Shown: one piece after another, positions 33,611 through 42,600 of the stretch | How positions within the stretch are numbered: the stretch's first letter is position 1 | How the letters are laid out: each line of letters starts with the position of its first letter | From: Ilumatobacter sp. | Lineage (GTDB): Bacteria > Actinomycetota > Acidimicrobiia > Acidimicrobiales > Ilumatobacteraceae | Length of the DNA: 64,000 nt | Direction: 5' to 3' | NCBI GenBank assembly: GCA_007693335.1 | Contig: REDU01000069.1 | Coordinates: 1-64,000 of the forward strand | The notes under the pieces: generated by a model | What the model was told of the DNA's origin: nothing | The model's database searches: none | Seen by the model: only the letters and a program-made list of their open reading frames with translations | Made by a program: the position numbers and the translations under genes

Positions 33611-35590
33611 CGACGCGTCGCGACGTGCGCCTGAGTTCCCGGGTGCGGAGCGGCCGCAGACGGTGCGGACCGTGTCGGCGATGCCCTGGGCGTGGAGCCC
33701 CAACTGCTCGTGGATGCGGTCGGGGTTGGCTGCGTGCGGGATGAACTTCGTGGGGACCCCGAGCGCTTCGATCGGCACGACCGGGTCGAGGGTGCCCACG
33801 GCGTCGCCGATCGAGACCCCGATGCCACCTTCGCGGATACCGTCCTCGACGGTCACGACGCAGTGGTGCGCAGCGGCGTCGGCGATCATGGTCGGGTCGA
33901 GTGGGGCGCAGCACCGGACGTCCCACACGGTGGCGTCGATGCCCTCGGCCGCGAGCAGTTCGGCCGCCTTGAGCGCGTTGGCCACCATCTTGCCGATGGC
34001 CAGGAGACACACGGATCCGTCGCCGGCGCGCAGCTTGTGGCCCTCGAGCCCTGCGCCGATGTCCTCAGGATCGACCATCCGGGCCGAGCCCCGCGGGTAG
34101 CGGATGGCGACCGGGCCACTGGCGGCCAGGCCGACGGCGTCGTGCAGCATCTGCTGGAGCTCTTGCGCGCTCGACGGGGCGAGCACCCGCATGCCCGGCA
34201 CCTTCGACAGCAGTGCCATGTCGTACACGCCGTGGTGGCTGGCACCGTCTGGCCCCGTCACGCCGGCGCGGTCGAGGCAGAAGATCACTCCGAGGCGGTG
34301 CAGTGCCACGTCGTACACGACCTGGTCCCAGGCCCGCGACAGGAACGTCGAGTAGATGGCGACCACCGGGAGCAGACCGGACATCGCCATGCCGGCGGCC
34401 CCGGCCACCGCGTGCTGTTCGGCGATACCGACGTCGAAGCAGCGGTCGGGGAACCGGTCCTGGAACGGGATCAACCCGGTGGGTCCCGGCATGGCCGCCG
34501 TCACGGCCACGAGACGGGGCTCCGCCTCGGCCTCCTTGATGACCGCCTCGGCGAAGGCCTGGGTGTACCCGGTGGGAACGGCCTTGGGAGGCCCGGTGAT
34601 CGGGTCGAACACGGGTGCATCGTGGAGGTTCTTCTCGTCGTCGTCCTCGGCGGGCGGGTAACCGCGACCTTTCTGCGTGAGCACGTGCACCACGATCGGC
34701 CCTTCGGCCGACAGCTCGATGGCGTTGTGGAACGCGTCCTCGAGCGACTCCATGTCGTGACCGTCGATCGGGCCGACGTAGCGCACGCCCAGTGCCTCGA
34801 AGAACGAGGGCGGCTGGAGGAACTCGCGCACCCCGGCCTTGATGGCCTCGACCGCCCGCTCGGCCTGGGTGCCCACGCCCGGCACATGGAGCAAGAAGTC
34901 CTCGAGCTTGCGTTGGCGACGGACGTACACCGGGTTGAGACGGATGTCGGTGAGGGCGTGGGCGAGCTTGTCGGTGAGACGGTCGGAGATGCTCGGGTGT
35001 TCGGCCCGCTCGTCGGCCCCTTGCACGTTGGCCGACAGGTTCGACACCGTCGGGGCGTAGCTGCGGCCGTTGTCGTTGAGCACGATGATCACGCGACGCT
35101 TCGAGTGACCGAGGTTGTTGAGCGCCTCGTAGGCGAGCCCGCCCGTCATGGAGCCGTCGCCGATCACGGCCACGATGTGGCGGTGCGGGTCGACACCGGC
35201 ATCGCGCGCGACGGCCATGCCGTACGCGTACGAGAGCACGGTGGAGGCGTGGCTGTTCTCGATGTAGTCGTGCCGGCTCTCCTCGCGGCTCGGGTACCCC
35301 GAGAGCCCGTCGGCCTGACGGAGACGTTCGAACTGCGCCCGGCGGCCGGTCACGATCTTGTGCACGTACGCCTGGTGTCCGGTGTCCCACAAGATGGCGT
35401 CGGTGGGGGAGTCGAACACGCGGTGCAGCGCCAGCGACAGCTCGACGGCACCGAGGTTCGACCCCAGGTGCCCGCCCGTCTCGGCCACTGCCGACACGAT
35501 GAAATCGCGGATCTCACCCGCGAGGGTGCCGACCTCGTCGTACGACAGCCCTCGTAGATCCGCCGGTTCGTCGATTCGCTCCAGGAACAT
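33608..35590 (-). CDS. dxs: 1-deoxy-D-xylulose-5-phosphate synthase
   Basis: Dxs condenses pyruvate and glyceraldehyde 3-phosphate, the first step of the MEP isoprenoid pathway, using thiamine diphosphate. The 660-residue protein has the N-terminal HLGSNLGAVELSLALHRVF, the ThDP/Mg motif VIGDGSMTGGLAYEALNN, the catalytic-Glu region DVGIAEQHAVAGAAGMA and the C-terminal transketolase-like domain. The ATG at 35590 has TAGCGT ten bases upstream. As a ThDP enzyme it depends on the thiamine import and kinase genes found earlier in the window. No other MEP gene is visible here. Confidence 0.95.
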   Translation of the reverse strand: MFLERIDEPADLRGLSYDEVGTLAGEIRDFIVSAVAETGGHLGSNLGAVELSLALHRVFDSPTDAILWDTGHQAYVHKIVTGRRAQFERLRQADGLSGYPSREESRHDYIENSHASTVLSYAYGMAVARDAGVDPHRHIVAVIGDGSMTGGLAYEALNNLGHSKRRVIIVLNDNGRSYAPTVSNLSANVQGADERAEHPSISDRLTDKLAHALTDIRLNPVYVRRQRKLEDFLLHVPGVGTQAERAVEAIKAGVREFLQPPSFFEALGVRYVGPIDGHDMESLEDAFHNAIELSAEGPIVVHVLTQKGRGYPPAEDDDEKNLHDAPVFDPITGPPKAVPTGYTQAFAEAVIKEAEAEPRLVAVTAAMPGPTGLIPFQDRFPDRCFDVGIAEQHAVAGAAGMAMSGLLPVVAIYSTFLSRAWDQVVYDVALHRLGVIFCLDRAGVTGPDGASHHGVYDMALLSKVPGMRVLAPSSAQELQQMLHDAVGLAASGPVAIRYPRGSARMVDPEDIGAGLEGHKLRAGDGSVCLLAIGKMVANALKAAELLAAEGIDATVWDVRCCAPLDPTMIADAAAHHCVVTVEDGIREGGIGVSIGDAVGTLDPVVPIEALGVPTKFIPHAANPDRIHEQLGLHAQGIADTVRTVCGRSAPGNSGARRDAS

Positions 35591-35600
35591 GGCGCCGCCG

Positions 35601-35606
35601 ACGCTA
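35601..35606 (-). promoter_or_regulatory. -10-like hexamer for dxs
   Basis: TAGCGT on the minus strand, ten bases before the dxs ATG, giving at most a very short leader. Confidence 0.4.
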
Positions 35607-35662
35607 CTGCCACACGACGGCGGCCGTGCACTCCCGCTGGTACCGGACCGATCACCCACTCC

Positions 35663-35668
35663 TAGTGT
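35663..35668 (+). promoter_or_regulatory. -10-like hexamer for the SDR gene at 35677
   Basis: TAGTGT lies eight bases before the ATG at 35677 (leaderless geometry). Confidence 0.45.
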
Positions 35669-35676
35669 TCGGAGCC

Positions 35677-36513
35677 ATGACCGATCGCGGATCGCCCACC
35701 GCCGGAACGACCGCACCGACCCCCGTGTCGCACGGATCGCCGTTCGACCTGACCGGGCACGTCGCCCTCGTGACCGGTGGCAACAGCGGGATCGGCCTCG
35801 GGATGGCCGAGGCGCTGGCGCTCCACGGTTCCCGCGTGTGCATCTGGGGGACCAACCCCGACAAGAACGACGCCGCGGCCGACCGGCTCGCGACTCACGG
35901 TGTGGACGTGGTGTCGATCGTGTGTGATGTGGGCGACGAGGACGCGGTCGAAGCCGCCACCGCCGAGACGGTCGAGCAGTTCGGCCGGATCGATTCGTGT
36001 TTCGTGAACGCCGGTGTTGGTGGGCAGGCCCCGAGCTTCGTGGGGATGACGACCGACGAGTGGCGGCGGGTGATGCGGGTGAATCTCGACGGTGCGTTCT
36101 TCACGGCGCGCGCCGTGACCCGGCACATGGTCGAACGGTACGGCGATGGCGACCGACGCGGTGGCTCACTCGTGTTCACCACGTCGGGTTCGGCGCTGTA
36201 CGGCCAACAGCGCGGCCAGCACTACGGGGCGTCGAAGGCCGGGCTGATCTCGATGATGAAGGCCATCGCGGTCGAGCACGCGCGTCACGGCATCCGGTCG
36301 AACGCGGTGTTGCCCGGGTGGATCGAGAGCGACATGACGGCGGGCGCGTTCGGGTGGGAGACGTTCGTCGAACGGGTGCTGCCCCGCGTGCCGTTGCGGC
36401 GCTGGGGTGATCCGTCCGACTTCGGCGGGCTGGCCGTGTACCTGGCCAGCACCGCCAGCGGGTACCACACCGGCGACGTGATCACGATCGACGGTGGCTA
36501 CCACTCGTTCTGA
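35677..36513 (+). CDS. SDR family oxidoreductase
   Basis: This is a 278-residue classical short-chain dehydrogenase. After a 25-residue Thr/Pro-rich N-terminus come ALVTGGNSGIGLGMAEAL (cofactor motif), VNAGVGG, and the catalytic Tyr/Lys in HYGASKAG, with Ser in FTTSGSALYG. It ends YHTGDVITIDGGYHSF. The Asn/Thr-free cofactor pocket after the second strand (CIWGTNPDKN) does not decide NAD versus NADP. The substrate is unknown. The start at 35677 is supported by the TAGTGT hexamer; an open frame upstream overlaps the dxs promoter and is not expected to be translated. Confidence 0.88.
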   Translation: MTDRGSPTAGTTAPTPVSHGSPFDLTGHVALVTGGNSGIGLGMAEALALHGSRVCIWGTNPDKNDAAADRLATHGVDVVSIVCDVGDEDAVEAATAETVEQFGRIDSCFVNAGVGGQAPSFVGMTTDEWRRVMRVNLDGAFFTARAVTRHMVERYGDGDRRGGSLVFTTSGSALYGQQRGQHYGASKAGLISMMKAIAVEHARHGIRSNAVLPGWIESDMTAGAFGWETFVERVLPRVPLRRWGDPSDFGGLAVYLASTASGYHTGDVITIDGGYHSF

Positions 36514-36528
36514 GCCAGGGGAGGGTCG

Positions 36529-37512
36529 TCAGAAGCCCTGGGTGGCGAGGAACCGACGGTCGAGCCGGTCCTGGTTCCAGCGGTGCATCCCCCAGCCGAT
36601 GACCGCACCCGTCGTGAACACCAGCAGACCTCCCAGACCGTCGAGCCACCAGTGGTTGCCGGTCACGATGATGCAGAACAGCGTGACGAGCGGGTAGAGC
36701 AGCATCGCCACCTTCCATCGTCGACGACGAAGCAGCGGGAACATGGCGATGGCGCACCACGTGGACCACCCGATGTGGAGGCTCGGCATGGCGGCGTACT
36801 GGTTCGAGATCGAGGCGAACGTCGAGGAGTCGAACGACCAGAGCGCGCCGTACTCGGCCATCGTGTCGACGTAGCCGAACGTGCCGTCGACACGGAGATC
36901 GGACGCGATGCACCGACCGCCGAACTCGTTGACGCCTTCCCACGGACAGGGTTGGTCGAGCAGCCGCGGCGGCATCAGCGGGAAGAACGCGAAGCCGATG
37001 ATGGCCAGTGCGGTCATGGCGGCGAGGGTGTTGCGCCACTGGGGGAAGACCGCCGGACGCTTCCAGAACAACACGGCGAACACGGCGAGGGTCACGATGA
37101 AGTGCGCCGTGCCGTAGAAGATGTTCCAGAGTTCGATGGCCGGCATGTTCTCGAGCCACCACTGCTGGATGGTCGGCTCGGGGTAGAGGCCCATCGCCTG
37201 CTGCCAGCGGATGATGCGCTCGGCATTGCGGAACGCAGCAGTGGGGATGCCCTCAGCGGCGATCCGGTTCGAGCCGAACTGGTTCCGGATCCACGAGTAG
37301 ACCAGGTAGAAGACGAGGACGATCAGCGCCTCCTTCCACCAGTACAGCCGGTGGGGGCGCTCGAACGAGTCGACGCGCGCTGCTTCGGCCGCCTCGATCG
37401 TCGCCTCGTCGGCCGGTGTCGGGGCGACGTCGGTCAGCTCGCCGCGCTCACCCGACTCCAGGGCCGCCCCCTCCGGTCCGATGCGAGCGGCGTCGTCATC
37501 GGCCGCGTGCAT
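36529..37512 (-). CDS. PAP2 superfamily membrane phosphatase/phosphotransferase (Aur1-like)
   Basis: This 327-residue protein has a soluble acidic N-terminus of about 60 residues, then about six membrane segments. The PAP2 active-site motifs are SLHIGWS (catalytic His region) and GNHWWLDGLGG. This variant with SLH and NHWWLD resembles the inositol-phosphorylceramide-synthase-like (Aur1/PAP2_3) branch. It may move phospho-headgroups of lipids or dephosphorylate lipid phosphates; inference. I chose the ATG at 37512, which has TATCCT nine bases upstream. An in-frame ATG at 37590 would overlap the start codon of the divergent gene. Confidence 0.83.
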   Translation of the reverse strand: MHAADDDAARIGPEGAALESGERGELTDVAPTPADEATIEAAEAARVDSFERPHRLYWWKEALIVLVFYLVYSWIRNQFGSNRIAAEGIPTAAFRNAERIIRWQQAMGLYPEPTIQQWWLENMPAIELWNIFYGTAHFIVTLAVFAVLFWKRPAVFPQWRNTLAAMTALAIIGFAFFPLMPPRLLDQPCPWEGVNEFGGRCIASDLRVDGTFGYVDTMAEYGALWSFDSSTFASISNQYAAMPSLHIGWSTWCAIAMFPLLRRRRWKVAMLLYPLVTLFCIIVTGNHWWLDGLGGLLVFTTGAVIGWGMHRWNQDRLDRRFLATQGF

Positions 37513-37521
37513 GAACCACTG

Positions 37522-37527
37522 AGGATA
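37522..37527 (-). promoter_or_regulatory. -10-like hexamer for the PAP2 gene
   Basis: TATCCT on the minus strand, nine bases before the ATG at 37512; it favours that start over the ATG at 37590. Confidence 0.4.
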
Positions 37528-37576
37528 CGCCGACACGCCGATCCGGTGCGGTCGGTTCCGCCGTGACGTGGGGCGG

Positions 37577-37582
37577 TACGGT
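37577..37582 (+). promoter_or_regulatory. -10-like hexamer for the ThDP enzyme gene
   Basis: TACGGT lies six bases before the ATG at 37589. Confidence 0.4.
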
Positions 37583-37588
37583 GCCGTC

Positions 37589-39223
37589 ATGAGCGATCAC
37601 ACAGGGGTACAGCTCGACCGACACGCCGGCGAACAGGCGATCGCCGCGATCCTCGGCTTCGGCACCGACGTCATGTTCACGCTGAACGGCGGCCACATCT
37701 GGCCGCTGTACGACGGTGCTCGCAACCAGGGGATGCGGGTGGTCGACACGCGGCACGAGCAGGCCGCCACGTTCGCCGCCGAGGCCTACGCCAAGCTCAC
37801 CCGCCGCCCGGGCTTCGCCGCGCTCACGGCCGGTCCGGGAATCACCAACGGGGTGTCGGCCATCACCTCCGCGCACTTCAACGGTTCGCCGCTCGTGGTG
37901 CTGGGCGGTCGGGCGCCGCAGGGCCGGTGGGGCGCCGGGTCGCTCCAGGAGCTCGACCACGTGCCGATCGTCGCCTCGATCACCAAGTCGGCCGGCACCG
38001 TGACCGATCCGTCCGAGGCGGGCACCGAGGTGTTCGCCGCCGCCCGGCTCGCGATGGAACCGCACCGGGGTCCGGTGTTCCTCGACTTCCCGCTCGACGT
38101 GTTCGGCCCGTCGTCCGGACACGTCCCGGCCCCGCAGGAGTGCGACGGGCGCGGTGCCGCACCCGACGACCAGGCCGTCGCCCGACTGGCCGAGATGATC
38201 GCCGGGGCGGAACGACCGGCGTTCGTGGTCGGCTCCGACGTCTACTGGGACGGCGCGTGGGACGAGCTCCGCGCCGCGGTGGAGCACCTGCGCGTGCCGT
38301 GCTTCTTCAACGGGCTCGGTCGTGGAATGCTGCCGGCCGATCACGAGCTGGCGTTCTTGCGCACCCGCGGCGTGCTCAAGCAGCGGGCCGATCTCGTCGT
38401 GGTGCTCGGTACGCCGCTCGACTTCCGACTCGGGTTCGGCTCGTTCGGCTCGGCCACGGTCGCGCACGTGGTCGACGCAGAGGCACAGCGAGCCGGCCAT
38501 GTCGACGTCCACACCGTGGTCGGCGATCACCGGCTCGTGCTCGCAGCGCTCGCCGACCACACGGGTGAACGTCGCGATCACGAGACCTGGATCGCCGAGC
38601 TGAGCGCCTCCGAGAAGTCGGCCGCCGCCGACGAGCAGCCCCTGCTCGCCGCTGGTGGCGACACGGTGAAGCCGTCGCGCATCTACGGCGAGCTGCGCCA
38701 GCGGCTCGAGCGCGATGCCGTCGTGATCTGCGACGGCGGCGACTTCGCCTCGTACGCCGGCAAGTTCGTCGAGGTGTTCGAGCCCGGCTGCTGGCTCGAC
38801 ACCGGCCCGTACGGCTGCTTGGGCAACGGGATCGGGTACGCCATCGCGGCTCGGGTGGTGCGCCCCGAGTCGCAGGTGGTCGTACTGCTGGGCGACGGCG
38901 CCGCGGGTTTCGGGTTGATGGACGTCGATTCGCTGGTGCGTCACCGGCTGCCGGTCGTGATGGTGGTCGGCAACAACGGCATGTGGGGTCTCGAGAAGCA
39001 TCCGATGCAGGCGATCTACGGGTGGGACGTCGCATGCGACCTGCAGCCCGATCTGCGCTACGACGATGTCGTGCGTGCGCTGGGTGGCGCCGGTGAGACG
39101 GTCACGACACCCGATGGCATCGGGCCGGCGTTCGACCGAGCGTTCGCCAGTGGCGTGCCGTACCTCGTGAACGTGATGACCGATCCGGCAGACGTGTATC
39201 CGAGGTCGAGCAACCTGGCGTGA
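37589..39223 (+). CDS. Thiamine-diphosphate-dependent enzyme, acetolactate synthase-like
   Basis: This 544-residue ThDP enzyme has the three-domain layout of acetolactate synthase, oxalyl-CoA decarboxylase and glyoxylate carboligase. The cofactor-activating Glu57 is in DTRHEQAATFAAEAYA. The ThDP/Mg motif is LLGDGAAGFGLMD, with VGNNGMWG about 25 residues later. It stands alone with no regulatory ilvN subunit, so a catabolic or 2-hydroxyacyl-CoA lyase-type role is more likely than branched-chain amino acid synthesis (inference). It diverges from the PAP2 gene over 76 bases. Confidence 0.87.
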   Translation: MSDHTGVQLDRHAGEQAIAAILGFGTDVMFTLNGGHIWPLYDGARNQGMRVVDTRHEQAATFAAEAYAKLTRRPGFAALTAGPGITNGVSAITSAHFNGSPLVVLGGRAPQGRWGAGSLQELDHVPIVASITKSAGTVTDPSEAGTEVFAAARLAMEPHRGPVFLDFPLDVFGPSSGHVPAPQECDGRGAAPDDQAVARLAEMIAGAERPAFVVGSDVYWDGAWDELRAAVEHLRVPCFFNGLGRGMLPADHELAFLRTRGVLKQRADLVVVLGTPLDFRLGFGSFGSATVAHVVDAEAQRAGHVDVHTVVGDHRLVLAALADHTGERRDHETWIAELSASEKSAAADEQPLLAAGGDTVKPSRIYGELRQRLERDAVVICDGGDFASYAGKFVEVFEPGCWLDTGPYGCLGNGIGYAIAARVVRPESQVVVLLGDGAAGFGLMDVDSLVRHRLPVVMVVGNNGMWGLEKHPMQAIYGWDVACDLQPDLRYDDVVRALGGAGETVTTPDGIGPAFDRAFASGVPYLVNVMTDPADVYPRSSNLA

Positions 39224-39280
39224 CCGTGGGTGAACCGGGCTGGCGGGGTCGATCCCGCCGGAGCGGAGCGGGTGCTCGGC

Positions 39281-39658
39281 TCAGCTGCACTTGCCCATGA
39301 AGCGGTCGCGATCGACCACCACACGGGTCACCTTGCCGGCGGCCACGAGACCGCGCTGGTCCGATGCGGTCACGTGGAACATCAGCCGTCGACCCTCGAT
39401 GCGTTCGAGCACCGCTTCGGCCACGACGTGTTCTCCGACCGGGGTCGGCTGGAGATGATCGACCTGCACGCGCATGCCCACGGAGGTGCAGTTCGGGCCG
39501 AGCACGTCGTGCAGCGCCACACAGGTGGCCTCCTCGCAGAGGGCGACCACACGGGGGGTACCCAGCACGTCGACCTCACCGGAGCCGAGCGAACGCGCCG
39601 TATCGGCTTCCGTCACCACCAGCTTCGCATCTCCACGGAGTCCCGTCGCCAAGTCCAC
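39281..39658 (-). CDS. Thioesterase, fluoroacetyl-CoA-specific-like hotdog protein
   Basis: This 125-residue single hotdog-domain protein is of the FlK-like thioesterase class. The segment VVALCEEATCVALHDVL holds the active-site Glu, and SVGMRVQVDHLQPTPVGEHV includes the catalytic His region. It probably hydrolyses a small acyl-CoA. The GTG at 39658 has TAGCGT eight bases upstream; an ATG at 39688 would overlap the divergent tldD start. The 57-base gap to the previous gene shows nothing further. Confidence 0.82.
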   Translation of the reverse strand: MDLATGLRGDAKLVVTEADTARSLGSGEVDVLGTPRVVALCEEATCVALHDVLGPNCTSVGMRVQVDHLQPTPVGEHVVAEAVLERIEGRRLMFHVTASDQRGLVAAGKVTRVVVDRDRFMGKCS

Positions 39659-39666
39659 GGCGACCA

Positions 39667-39672
39667 ACGCTA
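39667..39672 (-). promoter_or_regulatory. -10-like hexamer for the thioesterase gene
   Basis: TAGCGT on the minus strand, eight bases before the GTG at 39658. On the plus strand the same TA begins TAACGC, ten bases upstream of the tldD ATG. Confidence 0.45.
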
Positions 39673-39686
39673 ACGCTCCCCGTAGC

Positions 39687-41087
39687 ATGAACCACGTGAT
39701 CGACCGTGATGTCCTGGAACGGGTGCTCGCCGGCGCGTTGCGCACGGGAGCCGATTTCGCCGAGGTGTACGCAGAAGACAAGCGATCGACCTCGGCCTCT
39801 CTCGACGACGGCCGGGTCGAGCAGATGTCGAGCGGTCGCGACCGTGGCGCCGGTATCCGGGTGGTGGCCGGCGACACCACGGGCTACGCGCACACCTCGG
39901 ATCTCAGCGAGCGCGGGTTGCTCGACGCGGCGGCCGCCGCGGCGGCAGCGGCGTCGAGCGGCGGTGGTGGGGCCAAGGTGATCGGCCTCACCCCGCGTGA
40001 GCGGCACGTCGTCAACTCGGTCGTGCAGTCGCCCACCGACATCGCGAAGACCGCCAAGGTCGAGCTGCTCCAGCGGGTCGACGAGGCAGCCCGCGCCGCC
40101 GGCAGCGAGATCGTGCAGGTGTCGGCCGGCTACGGCGACAGCCAGAAGCGGGTGCTGATCGCCAACTCCGACGGGCTCTTCGCCGACGACGAACAGACCA
40201 GGGTGCTGATGCGCATCAGCGCCATCGCCAACGGCGACACCGGCATGCAGACCGGTTTCCAGTCGATGGGGCACACGGTCGGGTGGGAGATCTTCGACTC
40301 GGTCGACGTCGAGGAGCTGGCACGCGACGCCGCCCGGCAGGCCATCACCAAGCTGAGGGCCCGACCGGCGCCCTCGGGCGCGGTGCCGGTGGTCATCAAG
40401 CACGGCAGCGGTGGTGTGCTGTTCCACGAGGCGTGTGGTCACGGTCTCGAGGCCGATCATGTCGCGAAGGGTGCCAGTGTCTACGCGAACAAGGTGGGCG
40501 AGCTCGTGGCGTCGCCGCTCGTCACCCTGGTGGACGACGGCACGCTGGCGGGCGAGTGGGGCACCCTCGGCATCGACGACGAGGGCCACCCGACCCAGCG
40601 CAACACGCTGATCGAAGACGGTGTGCTCACCGACTACATGTGGGACTTCCTGCGGTCGCGCAAGGACGGTCACGCCCAGAGCGGCAACGGTCGCCGGCAG
40701 AGCTACATGCACCTGCCCATGGTGCGGATGACCAACACGTTCGTGCTCGACGGCCCCGACGATCCCGACGACATCATCTCGTCGACCGACCACGGCGTCT
40801 ACATCGCCAAGCTCGGTGGCGGCCAGGTCAACACCGCCTCGGGTGACTTCGTGTTCGGCATGACCGAGGCCTATCTCATCGAGGGCGGCGAGATCACCGA
40901 GCCGCTGCGCGAGGGCAACCTCATCGGCAACGGGCCCGAGGTGCTCCGCGACATCGACATGCTCGGCAACGACTTCGCGATGGGCAACCCGGGCACCTGC
41001 GGCAAGGACGGCCAGGGCGTGCCGGTGGGCGATGGTCAGCCCACGCTGCGCGTGAAGTCCCTCACCATCGGCGGGACGGCGGCGTGA
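39687..41087 (+). CDS. tldD: TldD metalloprotease subunit
   Basis: TldD is the zinc-bearing catalytic subunit of the TldD/TldE protease, which trims peptides such as RiPP or antitoxin precursors. The 466-residue protein has the HExxxH motif HEACGH at residues 247-252. Typical surrounding blocks are VIKHGSGGVLFHEACGHGLE and, later, GEITEPLREGNLIGNG and LGNDFAMGNPGTCGKDGQGV. The N-terminal domain has an alanine run. Its stop overlaps the tldE start (GTGA). No RiPP precursor or maturation gene is seen beside it, so the substrate is unknown. Confidence 0.93.
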   Translation: MNHVIDRDVLERVLAGALRTGADFAEVYAEDKRSTSASLDDGRVEQMSSGRDRGAGIRVVAGDTTGYAHTSDLSERGLLDAAAAAAAAASSGGGGAKVIGLTPRERHVVNSVVQSPTDIAKTAKVELLQRVDEAARAAGSEIVQVSAGYGDSQKRVLIANSDGLFADDEQTRVLMRISAIANGDTGMQTGFQSMGHTVGWEIFDSVDVEELARDAARQAITKLRARPAPSGAVPVVIKHGSGGVLFHEACGHGLEADHVAKGASVYANKVGELVASPLVTLVDDGTLAGEWGTLGIDDEGHPTQRNTLIEDGVLTDYMWDFLRSRKDGHAQSGNGRRQSYMHLPMVRMTNTFVLDGPDDPDDIISSTDHGVYIAKLGGGQVNTASGDFVFGMTEAYLIEGGEITEPLREGNLIGNGPEVLRDIDMLGNDFAMGNPGTCGKDGQGVPVGDGQPTLRVKSLTIGGTAA

Positions 41088-42484
41088 GCGGCTCGAACAG
41101 CTCGACCTCCACCAGCACCGGTTCGAACGGCGCGGCGCCCGACGGCGCCGAATTGCTCGCCATCGCCGACCGGGTGGTGGCCAGCGCCGTCCCCGGTGAG
41201 CAGGTCGAGGCCTATGTGTCGCGTGGCGGCGAGACCGAGATCCGGGTGTACCAGGGCGAGGTCGAGCACTTCGTGTCGGCGCAGGCCGAGGGCATCGGCA
41301 TCCGTGTGATCCGCGACGGTCGCACCGGGTTCGCGTATGCGGGCACGCTCGATCCGGCCTCGATCGACGAGGTGCTGGCCGATGCACGCGACAACCTCAC
41401 CTTCGGCACCGTCGACGAATGGGCCGGTCTCGCCGAACCCGACCACGTACCCGTGACCGATCAGGTGCTGTGGAACGACGAGCTGGCCGGGTTCGCCACC
41501 GATCGCAAGATCGAGCTGGCCCGTGAGCTCGAGCGGCTCTCGACCTCGTTCGACCCTCGGGTCCGGGTGGACGACGCGAACTACTCCGATGCGTCCGGCG
41601 AGGCCGCCGTCGCCACCACGACCGGCATCCGTACGTGGGGACGCGAGAACGGCTGCTACGTGAGCGTGTCGACCCTGGCCGACGAGGGGGGCGAGACGCA
41701 GAGCGGCTTCGGTTTCAGCGTGGGGCGCAGTCCCACCGAGTTCGACCTCGAGAAGGCCGCCCGCGATGCGTCCGATCGCGCCACCCGGCTGCTCGGTGCC
41801 ACCAAGCCCGCCAGTCGCCGCCTCACCATCGTGCTCGACCCGTTCGTGACGGCGCAGTTCCTGGCGGTGATCTCCGCGACGCTCAACGGCGAAGCCGTGG
41901 TGAAGGGTCGCAGCCTCTTCCGCGATCGTCTCGGTGAGGAGGTCGCCGCGCCGATCTTCACCCTCGTCGACGACCCCACCGATCCACGCGCCTACACCTC
42001 TACCGAGGTCGACGGCGAGGGCCTGGCCGCCCGCCGCAACGTGCTCATCGACGATGGGGTGCTCCGCCAGTTCTCGCACGCCTCGTACTCCGCCCGTCGG
42101 GCCGGCACCACGTCCACCGGCAATGCCGTGCGCGGCGGGTTCCGCGGCACGCCGGGCGTCGGAGCGTTGGCGTTGCAGCTGGCCCCGGGTGAACGCACCC
42201 AGGCCGAGATCGTGGCCGACATCGACGACGGGTTGCTGGTGCAGAGCGTCAGTGGCATCCACTCCGGTGTCAACCCGATCAGCGGCGACTTCTCCACCGG
42301 TGCCGCCGGGCTGCTCATCTCGGGCGGTGAGGTCGGTGCGCCGGTGCGTGAGTTCACGATCGCCTCCACGCTGCAGCGCATGCTGAACGACGTGATCGAG
42401 GTGGGCGGCGACGTCGACTGGCTCCCGATGCGCGCCGCCGGTGTGAGCCTCGTGATCCGCGACGTCACCATGTCCGGCGCCTGA
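41084..42484 (+). CDS. tldE: TldE/PmbA protease subunit
   Basis: This 466-residue partner of TldD lacks the HExxxH zinc motif, as expected for TldE/PmbA. Family blocks are VEHFVSAQAEGIGIRVIRDG in the N-terminal domain and the C-terminal GVNPISGDFSTGAAGLLISGG (in two parts), VREFTIASTLQRML and DVDWLPMRAAGVSLVI. The first 20 residues are a Ser/Thr-rich tail. The GTG start is within the tldD stop codon, so the heterodimer subunits are made together. Confidence 0.92.
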   Translation: MSGSNSSTSTSTGSNGAAPDGAELLAIADRVVASAVPGEQVEAYVSRGGETEIRVYQGEVEHFVSAQAEGIGIRVIRDGRTGFAYAGTLDPASIDEVLADARDNLTFGTVDEWAGLAEPDHVPVTDQVLWNDELAGFATDRKIELARELERLSTSFDPRVRVDDANYSDASGEAAVATTTGIRTWGRENGCYVSVSTLADEGGETQSGFGFSVGRSPTEFDLEKAARDASDRATRLLGATKPASRRLTIVLDPFVTAQFLAVISATLNGEAVVKGRSLFRDRLGEEVAAPIFTLVDDPTDPRAYTSTEVDGEGLAARRNVLIDDGVLRQFSHASYSARRAGTTSTGNAVRGGFRGTPGVGALALQLAPGERTQAEIVADIDDGLLVQSVSGIHSGVNPISGDFSTGAAGLLISGGEVGAPVREFTIASTLQRMLNDVIEVGGDVDWLPMRAAGVSLVIRDVTMSGA

Positions 42485-42523
42485 TCCGCCGACTCCTCGG
42501 CCCGGCCCAGCCCCGGCCCAGAT

Positions 42524-42583
42524 CGACACAGAGTCCCCAACTGCCGCGAAATGCGGCCCAGATCGACACAGAGGTGGTTGCTG
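42524..42583. repeat. Family B repeat pair, 40-bp period (opposite orientation)
   Basis: CGACACAGAG occurs at 42524-42533 and 42564-42573, exactly 40 bases apart, each preceded by CGGCCCAGAT. It is the reverse complement of the family B unit at 30165. A GCCGC/GCGGC hairpin lies between the copies. It fills the gap between the converging tldE and RmlD-like genes. Confidence 0.75.
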
Positions 42584-42600
42584 CCGCGATGTGCGCCGGA

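Noticed and set aside
33692-35557. 621-codon open frame on the plus strand
   Set aside because: Lies entirely antisense to dxs, whose motifs are complete.
37513-37590. Longer PAP2 protein starting at ATG 37590
   Set aside because: It would share CATG with the divergent start codon and leave no promoter; the ATG at 37512 has a suitable hexamer upstream.
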